A stretch of 51,624 bases of DNA, taken from assembly GCA_937923515.1 (NCBI GenBank), contig CALDUF010000083.1:1-51624 (forward strand), read 5' to 3'. The stretch is from an uncultured Flavobacteriaceae bacterium. GTDB taxonomy: Bacteria > Bacteroidota > Bacteroidia > Flavobacteriales > Flavobacteriaceae. Made by a program: the position numbers and the translations under genes. Below, one piece after another: positions 18,134 to 26,385 of the stretch (position 1 is the stretch's first letter; each line of letters begins with the position of its first letter). The notes below the pieces were generated by a model. The model was not told the DNA's origin. It saw only the letters and a list, made by a program, of their open reading frames with translations, and searched no databases.

Positions 18134-18627
18134 TAATCTACAAAACGTTTTAGGCCTAACCTTCGCAGCATTTTCTTTTCGAATTGCCAAAAGAATTTAA
18201 ACTGGCCAAATATCCAACCATTTACTACTAGCAAAATTTGATAAAAAATAAAGCCAATAAAAATGTATAAAAACCAATATGCAAAACTAGGTAAATTATC
18301 TTTAGTAATCCCCATTAACTTTATAATAGGTTTACCAATAATTACAGATGAAGATCCTGTAAGCGCAAATACCAAGAAAATACTAATAAGTTCCCATCTG
18401 TAGGTAACATTCCATTTTGTTTTAAGCTTTTTGAAAATAAAAAGCACCAATTTTAGTAAGATGAAAAAGAAAACAGCCGTTAATGTTATTTGAAATACAA
18501 CATGTTGGTCTTTTAAAAATAATGAGCATAAACGGTACGAAGAATAACCCAAACCTAATATTCCCAATAAAGGGAAAATAAGTTGCCAATTCTTGTTGAT
18601 TTCCCAACGCTCCTTAAACTTCTTCAC
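18133..18627 (-). CDS. DUF6787-type membrane protein
   Basis: A 164-residue inner-membrane protein that starts with GTG at 18627; no in-frame ATG is nearby. It opens with a charged KKFKERWEINKNW helix. It has about four hydrophobic segments, with a central basic stretch KKLKTKWNVTYRWELI repeating the N-terminal pattern, and ends in GQFKFFWQFEKKMLRRLGL. The repeated W-x-x-x-x-W pattern matches what I recall of DUF6787. Its stop overlaps the start of the His-rich gene by one base. A TATTTTTG on the minus strand (18652-18645) may be a -7 element 17 bases upstream. No function is established. Confidence 0.72.
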   Translation of the reverse strand: MKKFKERWEINKNWQLIFPLLGILGLGYSSYRLCSLFLKDQHVVFQITLTAVFFFILLKLVLFIFKKLKTKWNVTYRWELISIFLVFALTGSSSVIIGKPIIKLMGITKDNLPSFAYWFLYIFIGFIFYQILLVVNGWIFGQFKFFWQFEKKMLRRLGLKRFVD

Positions 18628-18663
18628 ATTTGCAATTTGCTTGCAAAAATAAAGAAAACTATT

Positions 18664-19107
18664 TTAAATTCTGGGTAACCAAGGCCCTAATCTTTGGTTA
18701 TAAGTAAGCTGAAAATAGATAAAATAATTGTACAACAAGTAATTGACTTCGTAACCATAATCTATACCGTTTTGATAGTTTATCTGTAGTTCGTACAAAC
18801 TAGGATCGAATTGCTGAGGTTGTAAAACCCGCTGATTCCATTCTAAAACGTATAAGTAATTTCTATTTTCTAAAAACTTTTGAGAGTAGAAGTTTCGAGG
18901 GCGTGCTGTGGCATTTACCCAAAAATTAAATCCAGGTTCAATAATTATAATCTCATATTCGGTTTTATCGCTGGTAATTTTTACAGTGTCGTTGTCTACA
19001 CTATTTATGGCTTTTTCGGTTTTTGAGGTTTTGCTTTTAACCGATTTTGAGGTATTACAGGCTATGATAAAACAGCCAATAAGTAAAGCGTAAATTATAT
19101 TTTTCAT
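18664..19107 (-). CDS. DUF6146-type lipoprotein
   Basis: A 147-residue lipoprotein; IIACN puts the lipid cysteine near residue 17. A Ser/Lys/Thr-rich linker is followed by a compact domain from about residue 50, containing EIIIIEPGFNFWV, YSQKFLENRNYLYVLEWNQRV, and an aromatic C-terminal half rich in Tyr (YGYEVNYLLYNYFIYFQLTYNQRLG). This pattern matches DUF6146, a Bacteroidota family without known function. It lies 36 bases upstream of the DUF6787 gene on the same strand, so it may be part of the same transcript, although a possible -7 element sits in the gap. Confidence 0.75.
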   Translation of the reverse strand: MKNIIYALLIGCFIIACNTSKSVKSKTSKTEKAINSVDNDTVKITSDKTEYEIIIIEPGFNFWVNATARPRNFYSQKFLENRNYLYVLEWNQRVLQPQQFDPSLYELQINYQNGIDYGYEVNYLLYNYFIYFQLTYNQRLGPWLPRI

Positions 19108-19231
19108 TGTTTTTTTATTTATATCTCAAAGATATGCTGAAACTAAATATGTTAAAGGTAATAATGAGTTAACCCTCTGTTTCAATGAGTAAGCTACGTT
19201 TTTTAATCATAATATTTTACTTTTTTTAATT

Positions 19232-19604
19232 TTAAAAATGATGCGTTAGTTTTTTTATTACATATGTGTCTATGGTTTTTTGATTTTGATAATTAATTGA
19301 TGTGATGGTTAGCACAGCATTTCTTGAAACTCTCCAAGTTGATTTTGATGTATTTGTATTTTTTTTAGTGCTTATATTTCCACAAGTGCTTTTAGTATTC
19401 CTATATTTAATGTGAACTGCACCATCTTTTACAAAATGATATGAAACGTCATTTTTACTAACTTGATGTGTCTTTATAATAATATTCATGGACGCGTCAA
19501 ACTTCTAAAGGCCTTAGTTTGTTTTCTAGTTGATTTGAAGGTGCAGATAAAGACATTACACTAAATACTAATATTAAAAATACTATTTTTAATGTGGTTT
19601 ACAT
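19232..19604 (-). pseudogene. Decayed small secreted-protein gene
   Basis: Read on the minus strand, ATG at 19604-19602 is directly followed by TAA, then by a perfect signal-peptide reading frame, TTLKIVFLILVFSVMSLSAP, which continues to a TGA near 19502. An 85-residue frame, shifted by one base, then continues from an ATG at 19489 to 19232 (NDVSYHFVKDGAVHIKYRN, ending in IKKLTHHF). A change of AAA to TAA at codon 2 plus one frameshift would explain both halves as one former protein of about 120 residues. The alternative is that only the 85-residue part is a live gene. No family was recognised. This fills most of the 619-base gap 19108-19726; nothing else was seen there apart from the terminator at 19675. 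Confidence 0.4.
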
Positions 19605-19674
19605 AGTGTTGTAGTTTGTATTGCAATTAAACAAAAGCTATTCCCAAAAATCATCATGTGAGATGATAAACAAA

Positions 19675-19703
19675 AAAAGAGCTAACTATAAGTTAGCTCT
19701 TTT
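19675..19703 (-). terminator. Terminator of the DUF937 gene
   Basis: A perfect 13-bp stem (19675-19687 with 19691-19703) has a 3-base loop. On the minus strand it ends in a T-run made by the seven A residues at 19672-19678. It lies 24 bases beyond the DUF937 stop. Confidence 0.8.
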
Positions 19704-19726
19704 GTGATAATATGAATTGTGATATC

Positions 19727-20365
19727 TTATTTGCCACCAAAAAGGCCTCCAAGTAAGCCACCAAGACCACCTTTACTTTTGCTACCACCTAAAACCATGC
19801 CTGCAACATCATCAACAATGCTACCATCGCCATCGGCATCAAGTATAGATTCTAAAAAACTTTGTTCTTGTTTAGCAGAGTTTCCACCAAGTAAACCTCC
19901 AAGCATATCTCCAATACCATTAGCAGAACTTACGTTATTTTGTCTGGTTTGTTTACCTAGTACGCCCATTAAAATAGGAGCAGCAACTTTTAAAATATTT
20001 CCAACAGAACCAGCATCAAGACCAGCTTTTTGACCAAGAACTTGCTCTACACCTTGTCTTTTTTGACCCAATACATGACCTAAAATTTTATCGCCATCGT
20101 TCTTAACATTGTCATCTACACCACCGCCAAATAAACCACCAAGGTTGTCTAAGATACTACCGTCATGTTTATTACTAAGTGCACTCATTAAACCTTCAGC
20201 ACCTTGAGGTGTAGCGGCATTACGTTGCATTGCTTTCATTAACACAGGTAAGGCCATTGTAAGTACGCTACTTGTTTTGTTTTGATCAGTTCCAGCAGAT
20301 CCCGAAACACCACTAATAATTGTTTTTCCAAGGTCGCTGTTTAATAAATCTAAAATTCCAGACAT
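19727..20365 (-). CDS. DUF937 domain-containing protein
   Basis: A 212-residue soluble protein without a signal peptide, built of Gly/Leu/Asp-rich repeats: LLNSDLGKTIISGVSG at the start, QGAEGLMSALSNKHDGSILDNLGGLFGG at about 55-80, and a C-terminal glycine-rich tail (GGLGGLLGGLFGGK). This is the DUF937 pattern. The DADGDGSIVDD segment near 175 looks like a calcium-binding Asp loop. Function is unknown; members are often abundant cytosolic proteins. It has its own terminator. The upstream hairpin at 20421 separates it from serA, so it is monocistronic. Confidence 0.85.
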   Translation of the reverse strand: MSGILDLLNSDLGKTIISGVSGSAGTDQNKTSSVLTMALPVLMKAMQRNAATPQGAEGLMSALSNKHDGSILDNLGGLFGGGVDDNVKNDGDKILGHVLGQKRQGVEQVLGQKAGLDAGSVGNILKVAAPILMGVLGKQTRQNNVSSANGIGDMLGGLLGGNSAKQEQSFLESILDADGDGSIVDDVAGMVLGGSKSKGGLGGLLGGLFGGK

Positions 20366-20420
20366 GATAATATGTTTTTTAATTAATTATTTTTCCTAAA
20401 AATTAGGATGCTTAATGTAC

Positions 20421-20451
20421 AAAAAAAGTCCTAACCTTTACAGTTAGGACT
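20421..20451 (-). terminator. Terminator of serA
   Basis: A 9-bp stem (20427-20435 with 20443-20451) with a 7-base loop is followed on the minus strand by seven T residues (complement of 20421-20427). It lies about 34 bases beyond the serA stop. Confidence 0.75.
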
Positions 20452-20484
20452 CAAATATTATTTGTTAGTCACAATTTCAGGTTA

Positions 20485-21435
20485 CTATCCTAGTATGCCA
20501 ATAATTTGTGTTGCTAATTCTGTGCCAATTCTATCTTGTGCTTCATTTGTTGCAGCACCAGTGTGTGGTGTTAAAGACAAGGCAGAATTCATTAATAACT
20601 GAATTTCTGGTTTTGGCTCTTTTTCAAAAACATCAAGTGCAGCTCTAGAAACTTTTCCGCTTTCAATAGCTTTTACTAAGGCTACTTCATTTACCACGCC
20701 ACCACGAGCAGCATTCGCTAAAATTACGCCATCTTTCATGATGTTAAATTCTGCTTCATCAATAACATAGTCCTTTTGTGCAGGCACGTGTAATGTGATA
20801 AAATCAGATTGTTTTAAAACCTCTTCTTTAGATATGGTTTTAATATCAAAATTTACTGTTTGTCCGTCAAAAAACTCAAGCTCTAAATTTGCTTTTTCTA
20901 AGAATGGATCAAACGCAATAACTTTCATACCCGCACCAAGAGCAACTTTTGCTGTAGCTTGCCCTATACGACCAAAGCCTAAAACACCTAAAGTTTTACC
21001 CTTTAATTCTGTACCCTTTGCATAGGCCTTTTTTAAGCCTTTAAAATTGCTATCGCCCTCTAAAGGCATTTCTCTGTTTGCGTTATGTATAAAACGTGCT
21101 AAACCATATAAATGTCCAAATACTAACTCAGCTACAGAGTGTGATGATGCAGCTGGTGTATTAATAACGTGTAACCCTTTTTCTCTAGCGTACTCTACAT
21201 CAATATTATCCATGCCAACACCGCCGCGGCCTATAATTTTAAGTCCTGGACACGCATCAATTAAATCTTTACGCACTGTAGTAGCACTTCTAACTAATAA
21301 TACAGTAATATCATTTTCATTGATATAGTTAATTAGTTGTTCTTGAGCTACAGTTGTAGTATTTACATTGTAACCAGCTTTTTCTAGTGCATCGATACCG
21401 CTTTGAGAGATACCATCGTTTGCTAATACTTTCAT
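20485..21435 (-). CDS. serA: D-3-phosphoglycerate dehydrogenase (short form)
   Basis: This enzyme oxidises 3-phosphoglycerate to 3-phosphohydroxypyruvate with NAD, the entry step of serine synthesis. The 316-residue protein is the short type without a C-terminal ACT regulatory domain, so classical serine feedback through ACT is not expected. The NAD motif GVLGFGRIGQATAKVA is near residue 151, the substrate-binding Arg is in NAARGGVVNE, and the catalytic His is in LTPHTGAAT near 291. It follows serC on the same strand with a 91-base gap, which holds a small palindrome. The serC neighbour makes the 3-phosphoglycerate assignment much more likely than another 2-hydroxyacid. Confidence 0.92.
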   Translation of the reverse strand: MKVLANDGISQSGIDALEKAGYNVNTTTVAQEQLINYINENDITVLLVRSATTVRKDLIDACPGLKIIGRGGVGMDNIDVEYAREKGLHVINTPAASSHSVAELVFGHLYGLARFIHNANREMPLEGDSNFKGLKKAYAKGTELKGKTLGVLGFGRIGQATAKVALGAGMKVIAFDPFLEKANLELEFFDGQTVNFDIKTISKEEVLKQSDFITLHVPAQKDYVIDEAEFNIMKDGVILANAARGGVVNEVALVKAIESGKVSRAALDVFEKEPKPEIQLLMNSALSLTPHTGAATNEAQDRIGTELATQIIGILG

Positions 21436-21448
21436 TTTATTTATTTTG

Positions 21449-21473
21449 TCATTCCCGCAATGGCGAGAATCTA
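21449..21473. repeat. Small dispersed palindrome (gtcattcc type)
   Basis: GTCATTCCCGCAATGGCGAG and the following AATCT form an imperfect hairpin (CCGC/GCG-type stem with an AATG loop). It lies in the serC-serA gap. A related GTCATGCCTGCAAAAGCAGG lies at about 5624 inside structured-repeat copy 1, so this is a small mobile or amplified palindrome family. The boundaries are approximate. Confidence 0.45.
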
Positions 21474-21526
21474 TTTTTGTTTAATTAATACGTTGCGTTT
21501 TGGTAAGGACTAAAACTGCTACTGTA

Positions 21527-22591
21527 CTATGCTTTACTCTCTAATTCGCTCATTACTTCTACTAATGCCTTTACACTATCAATTGATAAGGCATTGTACA
21601 TAGAAGCTCTGTAACCACCAACACTTCTGTGCCCATTTACAGCACTTATGCCAGCTTCTTTTAGCATTGTTTCAAATGTTTCCTTAAGATTTTCGTTTTC
21701 TAAAGTAAATGTGGCATTCATCATAGAACGGTCTTCTTTAGCTGCAAATCCTTTAAATAAAGGGTTTAAATCTATTTCAGAATACATTAAACGTGCTTTC
21801 TTTTCATTTTCCTTTTCAATAGCAGCAACACCGCCTTGAGATTTTAACCACTCTAAAGTTAACATAGATGTATACACTGCAAAAACAGGAGGCGTATTAA
21901 ACATACTACCTTTGTCTATATGCACTTTGTAATCCATCATAGAAGGTATTTTTCGAGATACTTTTCCTAAAATTTCTTCTTTAACTACCACAAGCGTGGT
22001 GCCTGCTGGTCCCATATTTTTTTGGGCACCTGCATAAATAATATCGAATTTAGAAAAGTCTATGACTCTAGAAAATATATCGCTACTCATGTCACAAACC
22101 ATTGGTACTGGAGCATTAGGAAACGCCTTTATTTGCGTACCATAAATGGTGTTATTTGATGTACAGTGAAAATAATCATAATCCTCAGGAATTTCATAGC
22201 CCTTTGGTATATAATTGTAGTTAGCGCTTTGTGATGAAGCTACTTCGTAAACATCATCATATATTTTAGCTTCTTTTATTGCCTTTGCAGACCAAGATCC
22301 AGTATTTAAATAGCCTGCTCTTTTTTCTAATAAGTTAAGCGCTACCATTAAAAACTGTGTGCTTGCGCCACCTTGTAAAAACAAAGCTTTATACCCTTTA
22401 CCTTCAAGACCTAAGAGCTCTAAAGCAAGTGCTCTGGCATTTTCCATAATATCAACAAAGGCTTTACTTCTGTGTGATATTTCTAATAAAGATAACCCGC
22501 TATCGTCTAAATCTACTACTGCTTGAGAGGCTTTCAATAATACTTCTGGGGGTAAAATACTTGGTCCTGCGCTAAAGTTGTGTTTTTTCAT
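21527..22591 (-). CDS. serC: Phosphoserine aminotransferase
   Basis: SerC uses pyridoxal phosphate and glutamate to turn 3-phosphohydroxypyruvate into phosphoserine. It also acts in pyridoxine synthesis in some bacteria. The 354-residue length is typical. It starts with HNFSAGPSILP, has LFLQGGASTQF near residue 71, and the PLP lysine is in YAGAQKNMGPAGT near 195. The end contains VNGHRSVGGYRASMYNA, which includes the substrate-binding Arg. It is in the order acyl-CoA reductase, serC, serA on the minus strand. The 180-base gap before it probably carries its promoter. Confidence 0.96.
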   Translation of the reverse strand: MKKHNFSAGPSILPPEVLLKASQAVVDLDDSGLSLLEISHRSKAFVDIMENARALALELLGLEGKGYKALFLQGGASTQFLMVALNLLEKRAGYLNTGSWSAKAIKEAKIYDDVYEVASSQSANYNYIPKGYEIPEDYDYFHCTSNNTIYGTQIKAFPNAPVPMVCDMSSDIFSRVIDFSKFDIIYAGAQKNMGPAGTTLVVVKEEILGKVSRKIPSMMDYKVHIDKGSMFNTPPVFAVYTSMLTLEWLKSQGGVAAIEKENEKKARLMYSEIDLNPLFKGFAAKEDRSMMNATFTLENENLKETFETMLKEAGISAVNGHRSVGGYRASMYNALSIDSVKALVEVMSELESKA

Positions 22592-22771
22592 TTTCCTTTC
22601 CCTAACTCTTTCCTAAAAGAGAGTGTAATGGGTTGATTTGTGATTAATATTTATTTTAACTTCCAATCTTAAATTTCCCTTATTGGAAAGATTGCGGATG
22701 GTATGAAATTTAAAGATGCAAAGTTGGTAATTAATTAAGTATTTTTCATTAAAAATTCAATAATTTTTTCG

Positions 22772-23830
22772 TCAAATCGATAATAAAAATTTAACAGAAT
22801 CTACACTATCCGCATAATCCCAAAGTTGAGGCTTTTGGGTTTGCCCAAAGTTAATTTCATTTTCTATAAATCGTTTTGAAACGATACATTGAATTTGTTG
22901 TGCTTCTGCCTTTAATTTGGTTTTCAACGCCTCAAGGCTATCATAGTACTCGTAAAATGCAGTGGCAATAGGCGAGCTGTAGCTTTTGTCTTCTTTTATC
23001 ATAAAGAAACCATTTTCTAACATATCAAACTCACTCATTAAATATACTGCTTTATTGTAATCATAATTATTAGCATATTTTGCCTTATCCATAATAGGAT
23101 GCCAATGGTAAATTGCTTCAAAAAACGCATTAAAATCGTAGTGTTTTGGTACAAATAGTTTAGATACATTTCTACAACCTAAACCATAATATCTAAATAT
23201 ATCTTCAGATAGATTTTTTAGATCTTCGGTAGATTCTTTTCCTGTTAAAACAGCTACCGAATTTCTGTTATTTCTAATAATTGAAGGTTTATTTTTAAAA
23301 TAATATTCAAAATAACGTGCCGTATTATTGCTTCCTGTGGCGATAACGGCATCAAAATCTTCAACTTTATCGTTGGTTATAGTAATGTAGCCTTTAAATT
23401 GCGGTTCTACGTATTCTAAATATTTTGATAAAAATGGAAGTAACTGTTTATCGTTTGATGATTGCTTGACCAAAATACGGTGTCCAGAAATAAGCACCGA
23501 TAAAAAATCATGAAACCCTACTAGCGGAATATTTCCAGCCATAATAACAGCCACACGTTTTGGATTTATAGTGCTTATGTTATAAGGTGCAATCCATTTT
23601 GAAATGGTGTTTAACGTAAGTGCCGAAGCCCAAGAATCTAAGGCAAATACAATATTTTCTTTGGTAAACCAACCATTGTGTTCCTCGGCTAATTTTAATT
23701 GGTGTTTAAAACCTTCAAAAAATAAGTCGTTATGTTCAACTTTATCGTCTTTTTGGATATCTTCCTTAGAAAATTGACGTATAAAATCTCCTAATTTTAC
23801 AAAAGCGTTAATTCTTTCTGGTAATTGCAT
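22772..23830 (-). CDS. LuxC-like acyl-CoA reductase
   Basis: A 352-residue protein of the LuxC/acyl-CoA reductase family (an aldehyde-dehydrogenase relative). It has the nucleotide-binding stretch [19 protein letters not shown] near residue 90, [15 protein letters not shown] near 165, and a likely catalytic cysteine in [13 protein letters not shown] near 217. Family members reduce activated acyl groups to aldehydes with NADPH. In flavobacteria this gene is commonly found beside serC and a ferredoxin, but its natural substrate is unknown. It is divergent from the ferredoxin gene; the -33 element of that gene's promoter lies only 8 bases from this start codon. Confidence 0.85.
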   Translation of the reverse strand: MQLPERINAFVKLGDFIRQFSKEDIQKDDKVEHNDLFFEGFKHQLKLAEEHNGWFTKENIVFALDSWASALTLNTISKWIAPYNISTINPKRVAVIMAGNIPLVGFHDFLSVLISGHRILVKQSSNDKQLLPFLSKYLEYVEPQFKGYITITNDKVEDFDAVIATGSNNTARYFEYYFKNKPSIIRNNRNSVAVLTGKESTEDLKNLSEDIFRYYGLGCRNVSKLFVPKHYDFNAFFEAIYHWHPIMDKAKYANNYDYNKAVYLMSEFDMLENGFFMIKEDKSYSSPIATAFYEYYDSLEALKTKLKAEAQQIQCIVSKRFIENEINFGQTQKPQLWDYADSVDSVKFLLSI

Positions 23831-23837
23831 CCTTAAT

Positions 23838-23868
23838 TTGGTTATGAATGGTTTTGGCTCTATTTTTG
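23838..23868 (+). promoter_or_regulatory. Bacteroidota-type promoter of the ferredoxin gene
   Basis: TTG at 23838-23840, a 20-base spacer and TATTTTTG at 23861-23868 match the flavobacterial consensus. The position shows that the ATG at 23838 cannot be the ferredoxin start, because it lies inside the promoter. The ATG at 23898 leaves a leader of about 25 bases. Confidence 0.72.
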
Positions 23869-23897
23869 CAACTGCAAAGTTAGAAAGAAAAAACGCT

Positions 23898-24251
23898 ATG
23901 GCAATTATAATAACAGACGAATGTATTAACTGCGGTGCTTGTGAACCTGAGTGCCCAAATACAGCAATATACGAAGGTGCCGATGATTGGCGCTATAAAG
24001 ATGGTACAAGTTTAGAAGGTAAAGTAGTACTTACCAATGGTACTGAGGTTGACGCCGATGAAGCGCAAGAACCTGTTAGTGATGAGCTTTATTACATTGT
24101 ACCTGATAAGTGTACAGAATGTAAAGGCTTTCATGATGAGCCACAATGTGCGGCAGTATGCCCTGTAGATTGTTGTGTGCCAGATGAGGATGTAGTAGAA
24201 ACTGAAGAAGAGCTTTTAGCTAAACAACGCTTTATGCACCCAGAAGGATAA
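23898..24251 (+). CDS. 4Fe-4S dicluster ferredoxin
   Basis: A 117-residue electron carrier. The first cluster site is C9, C12, C15 and C19 ([12 protein letters not shown]). The second is C72, C75, C84 and C88 ([18 protein letters not shown]) with a longer gap between its second and third cysteines, followed by a C92-C93 pair. Between them is a 50-residue acidic insertion. The start was chosen at 23898 from the promoter position and the family N-terminus [11 protein letters not shown]; the longer frame adds 20 residues not seen in ferredoxins. It is divergent from the acyl-CoA reductase gene and may supply electrons to an enzyme elsewhere. Confidence 0.92.
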   Translation: MAIIITDECINCGACEPECPNTAIYEGADDWRYKDGTSLEGKVVLTNGTEVDADEAQEPVSDELYYIVPDKCTECKGFHDEPQCAAVCPVDCCVPDEDVVETEEELLAKQRFMHPEG

Positions 24252-24278
24252 TAAACGCTTTAAGTTTATATATATTAG

Positions 24279-24308
24279 AAATCCCGAGCTTATGCTTGGG
24301 ATTTTTTG
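24279..24308 (+). terminator. Terminator of the ferredoxin gene
   Basis: A 10-bp stem with one G-T pair (24280-24289 with 24294-24303) and a TTAT loop is followed by a T-run. It lies about 28 bases after the ferredoxin stop. Confidence 0.8.
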
Positions 24309-24371
24309 TTTAAATAAAACCTTTAAAATAGTTACGTTGCTACTTTAGAATAAACTCACAATTTGCATAAA

Positions 24372-25841
24372 TTAGTCGTCGCCATCAAACGCTTTCATTT
24401 CTAAACTAGGCGCTATAATGCCCTCGTTGTCCCAAATTGTTTTTTCATACTTGCCTAATTTAATCATAGGTGTTTTCTCGGTTTGCCGTTCTGCTTGGAA
24501 ATCTAGGAACGATAATGTTTTATGGCTAGTAACTAAAAGTTCTTGGGTATTGCTATTTTGTCCTTCAATCTTAAAATCAAAACTTACCTTGTAACGGTTG
24601 CTACTATTTTCAATAAACTTTAATGGCCTGCTTACGTAAAAATAACTTCCAGTAGTACGCTTAATATACTTTGGTTGGTAAACGTTACTACTATCCTTTG
24701 CGAAAATAATAGTGCCTTCATTTTTGTTTTCAATATATTTTATACCCAAAATTAAACGTAAATTTAGTTTTTGTCCGTGCCTGTCTTCATAATAATTGTA
24801 GTCAATTCTAGAGACGGCATACGTGTCTTCAGAAATAAAAAGTGTACCCGTATATTTGGCTTTTCCTTTGCGAGGTGTAAACCCAATACTATAAGTAAGT
24901 TCGCCATTATTATAGCCAACATCTTTAAAACTATAGGTGTATAAGTCGCTATTTAAAATAGTATTTAAAAACGTATCTTCATAAAATAACGCTTGGTTTA
25001 AAATAGACTTAGTGTCATTATTTAAATAAGATGTATTGTATTCATTTGTGTCATCCTCTTTAAAATCATCATCATTTAGGGCTAAAGAATCTTCAATTTT
25101 AAACAAACCAGTTTTTAGCTTATACGTTTTGGTTGTATCTAAATACTTAAGGATAATATCTTGCATTTTTTTCTGAATATTCTCCACAGAAAAATCTTTT
25201 TTAGAATCTAATAATTCGGTAGCTTTTTCAACTTTTAGTTTAATACTGTCCTTGTTTAATGTAAATACATGTCCTTTAAAATCGGTAAACTGTACCATAT
25301 TGCTGCTTTTAACTTGGTTTGCTAAAGCAGTCAAACTTTTATTTACACCTTCAAGTTGTTGTTTTTTAACATGGGAAGCCTTGTCTATTTCAAATTCTAA
25401 ACTTTTAAAGTTCACGTAATCTGTAGCACGATAAAATACATTATATGCATTTAAATCGAATTTGTAATTTTTAGAAATATTTGCGTTTACCCTTGCTATT
25501 ATCGTATCAGTATTAGGCCTTTTGTTGCTAATAAATACCTCGTTTAGTTGGTTTGAAGCAGGTTCTAGAGCGATAAGTAACCCCATAGAAACAATTTTTT
25601 TAATACTTAGTGTTTTTGAAGCATAACCCATACAAGATATGGTAATATTGTTGGTGTCGCTAGTAGCCAAAACAGTAAAATACCCCTCGTTATTAGATAT
25701 GGTTCCAGAATATGCACCAGTTTTAATGTTGGCATAAGCAATTGGTGCTTTGGTTGATGCGTCAATAAGTTTTGCGGTAATACTTTGTGATAAAACCGAG
25801 AAACTTACTAACAAAAGGAGTAGTGTAATTTTTAATTTCAT
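24372..25841 (-). CDS. Exported protein with carboxypeptidase-regulatory-like domain
   Basis: A protein of about 489 residues whose start is set at the internal ATG of MKLKITLLLLLVSFSVLSQ; the upstream in-frame ATG at 25880 adds 13 polar residues ahead of the signal peptide. Residues about 20-100 form a carboxypeptidase-regulatory-like beta-sandwich (LIDASTKAPIAYANIKT, GTISNNEGYF). The rest is beta-rich, with many Lys/Asp/Asn residues, and resembles large Bacteroidota surface proteins of unknown role. There is no clear barrel-ending strand or T9SS-type C-terminal domain. It is transcribed alone. The function is unknown. Confidence 0.8.
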   Translation of the reverse strand: MKLKITLLLLLVSFSVLSQSITAKLIDASTKAPIAYANIKTGAYSGTISNNEGYFTVLATSDTNNITISCMGYASKTLSIKKIVSMGLLIALEPASNQLNEVFISNKRPNTDTIIARVNANISKNYKFDLNAYNVFYRATDYVNFKSLEFEIDKASHVKKQQLEGVNKSLTALANQVKSSNMVQFTDFKGHVFTLNKDSIKLKVEKATELLDSKKDFSVENIQKKMQDIILKYLDTTKTYKLKTGLFKIEDSLALNDDDFKEDDTNEYNTSYLNNDTKSILNQALFYEDTFLNTILNSDLYTYSFKDVGYNNGELTYSIGFTPRKGKAKYTGTLFISEDTYAVSRIDYNYYEDRHGQKLNLRLILGIKYIENKNEGTIIFAKDSSNVYQPKYIKRTTGSYFYVSRPLKFIENSSNRYKVSFDFKIEGQNSNTQELLVTSHKTLSFLDFQAERQTEKTPMIKLGKYEKTIWDNEGIIAPSLEMKAFDGDD

Positions 25842-26385
25842 AAGTTGATGATTGATGTTGTTAACTATAAAACGATGCAATGTAAATAATGTTACCGCTC
25901 AAAAAGAGTTTACAAAATGCATTTAACGTTTAATTATCTGTTTTTGCTAAAACAATCTTAAAATTTTAGTTGTTTAAATTAAGCGCCACCTTGCTTATTA
26001 GCAAAGTAGAATTTTTGGTGCTTAGCGATAGTGTAGAACAGTTCACTACAATTTTTTGGAAATAAATTATAATATATTTTAAGATTTTATACTGCATAAT
26101 ATATTAATTTTTAAAAAAATCAATACACGGGTTTGTACGAAGTACTTTGCTTAGATTACTTTGGTTGTAGAAGATGTATGCTAACGCATACCAATTTGCT
26201 AAAAAAATCTTTTTATTAAAAGTCAATAGGTTTTGTTTGAAAACAACACTACACCAAAAAGTAAATTAAAACTTCATTTTTGCTACATTTGCACTCGCAA
26301 AATCCACTATCATTCAAAAGATAAGGGTTTTGGTATAAAATGATTAAAAGATTCCCGACTGGGAATACTAAAAAATACTAAATCG
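25842..26385. other. Gene-free AT-rich gap with small hairpins
   Basis: This 544-base gap separates two divergent genes and holds no reading frame I can support. Two-part inverted repeats occur at 25980-26024 (TAAGC with GCTTA outside, TTGCT with AGCAA inside), 26029-26048 (TAGTG with CACTA) and 26176-26191 (GTATGC with GCATAC around TAAC). A TACATTTG near 26281, about 100 bases before ychF, may be a -7 element, but no TTG is correctly spaced. The rest appears empty. Confidence 0.5.

Noticed and set aside
21449-21473. Possible intrinsic terminator between serC and serA
   Set aside because: The hairpin has mismatches and no clean T-run on the minus strand, and it resembles a dispersed palindrome.
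23838-23897. A 20-residue N-terminal extension of the ferredoxin
   Set aside because: The extension begins inside the promoter, and the family starts at the later methionine.
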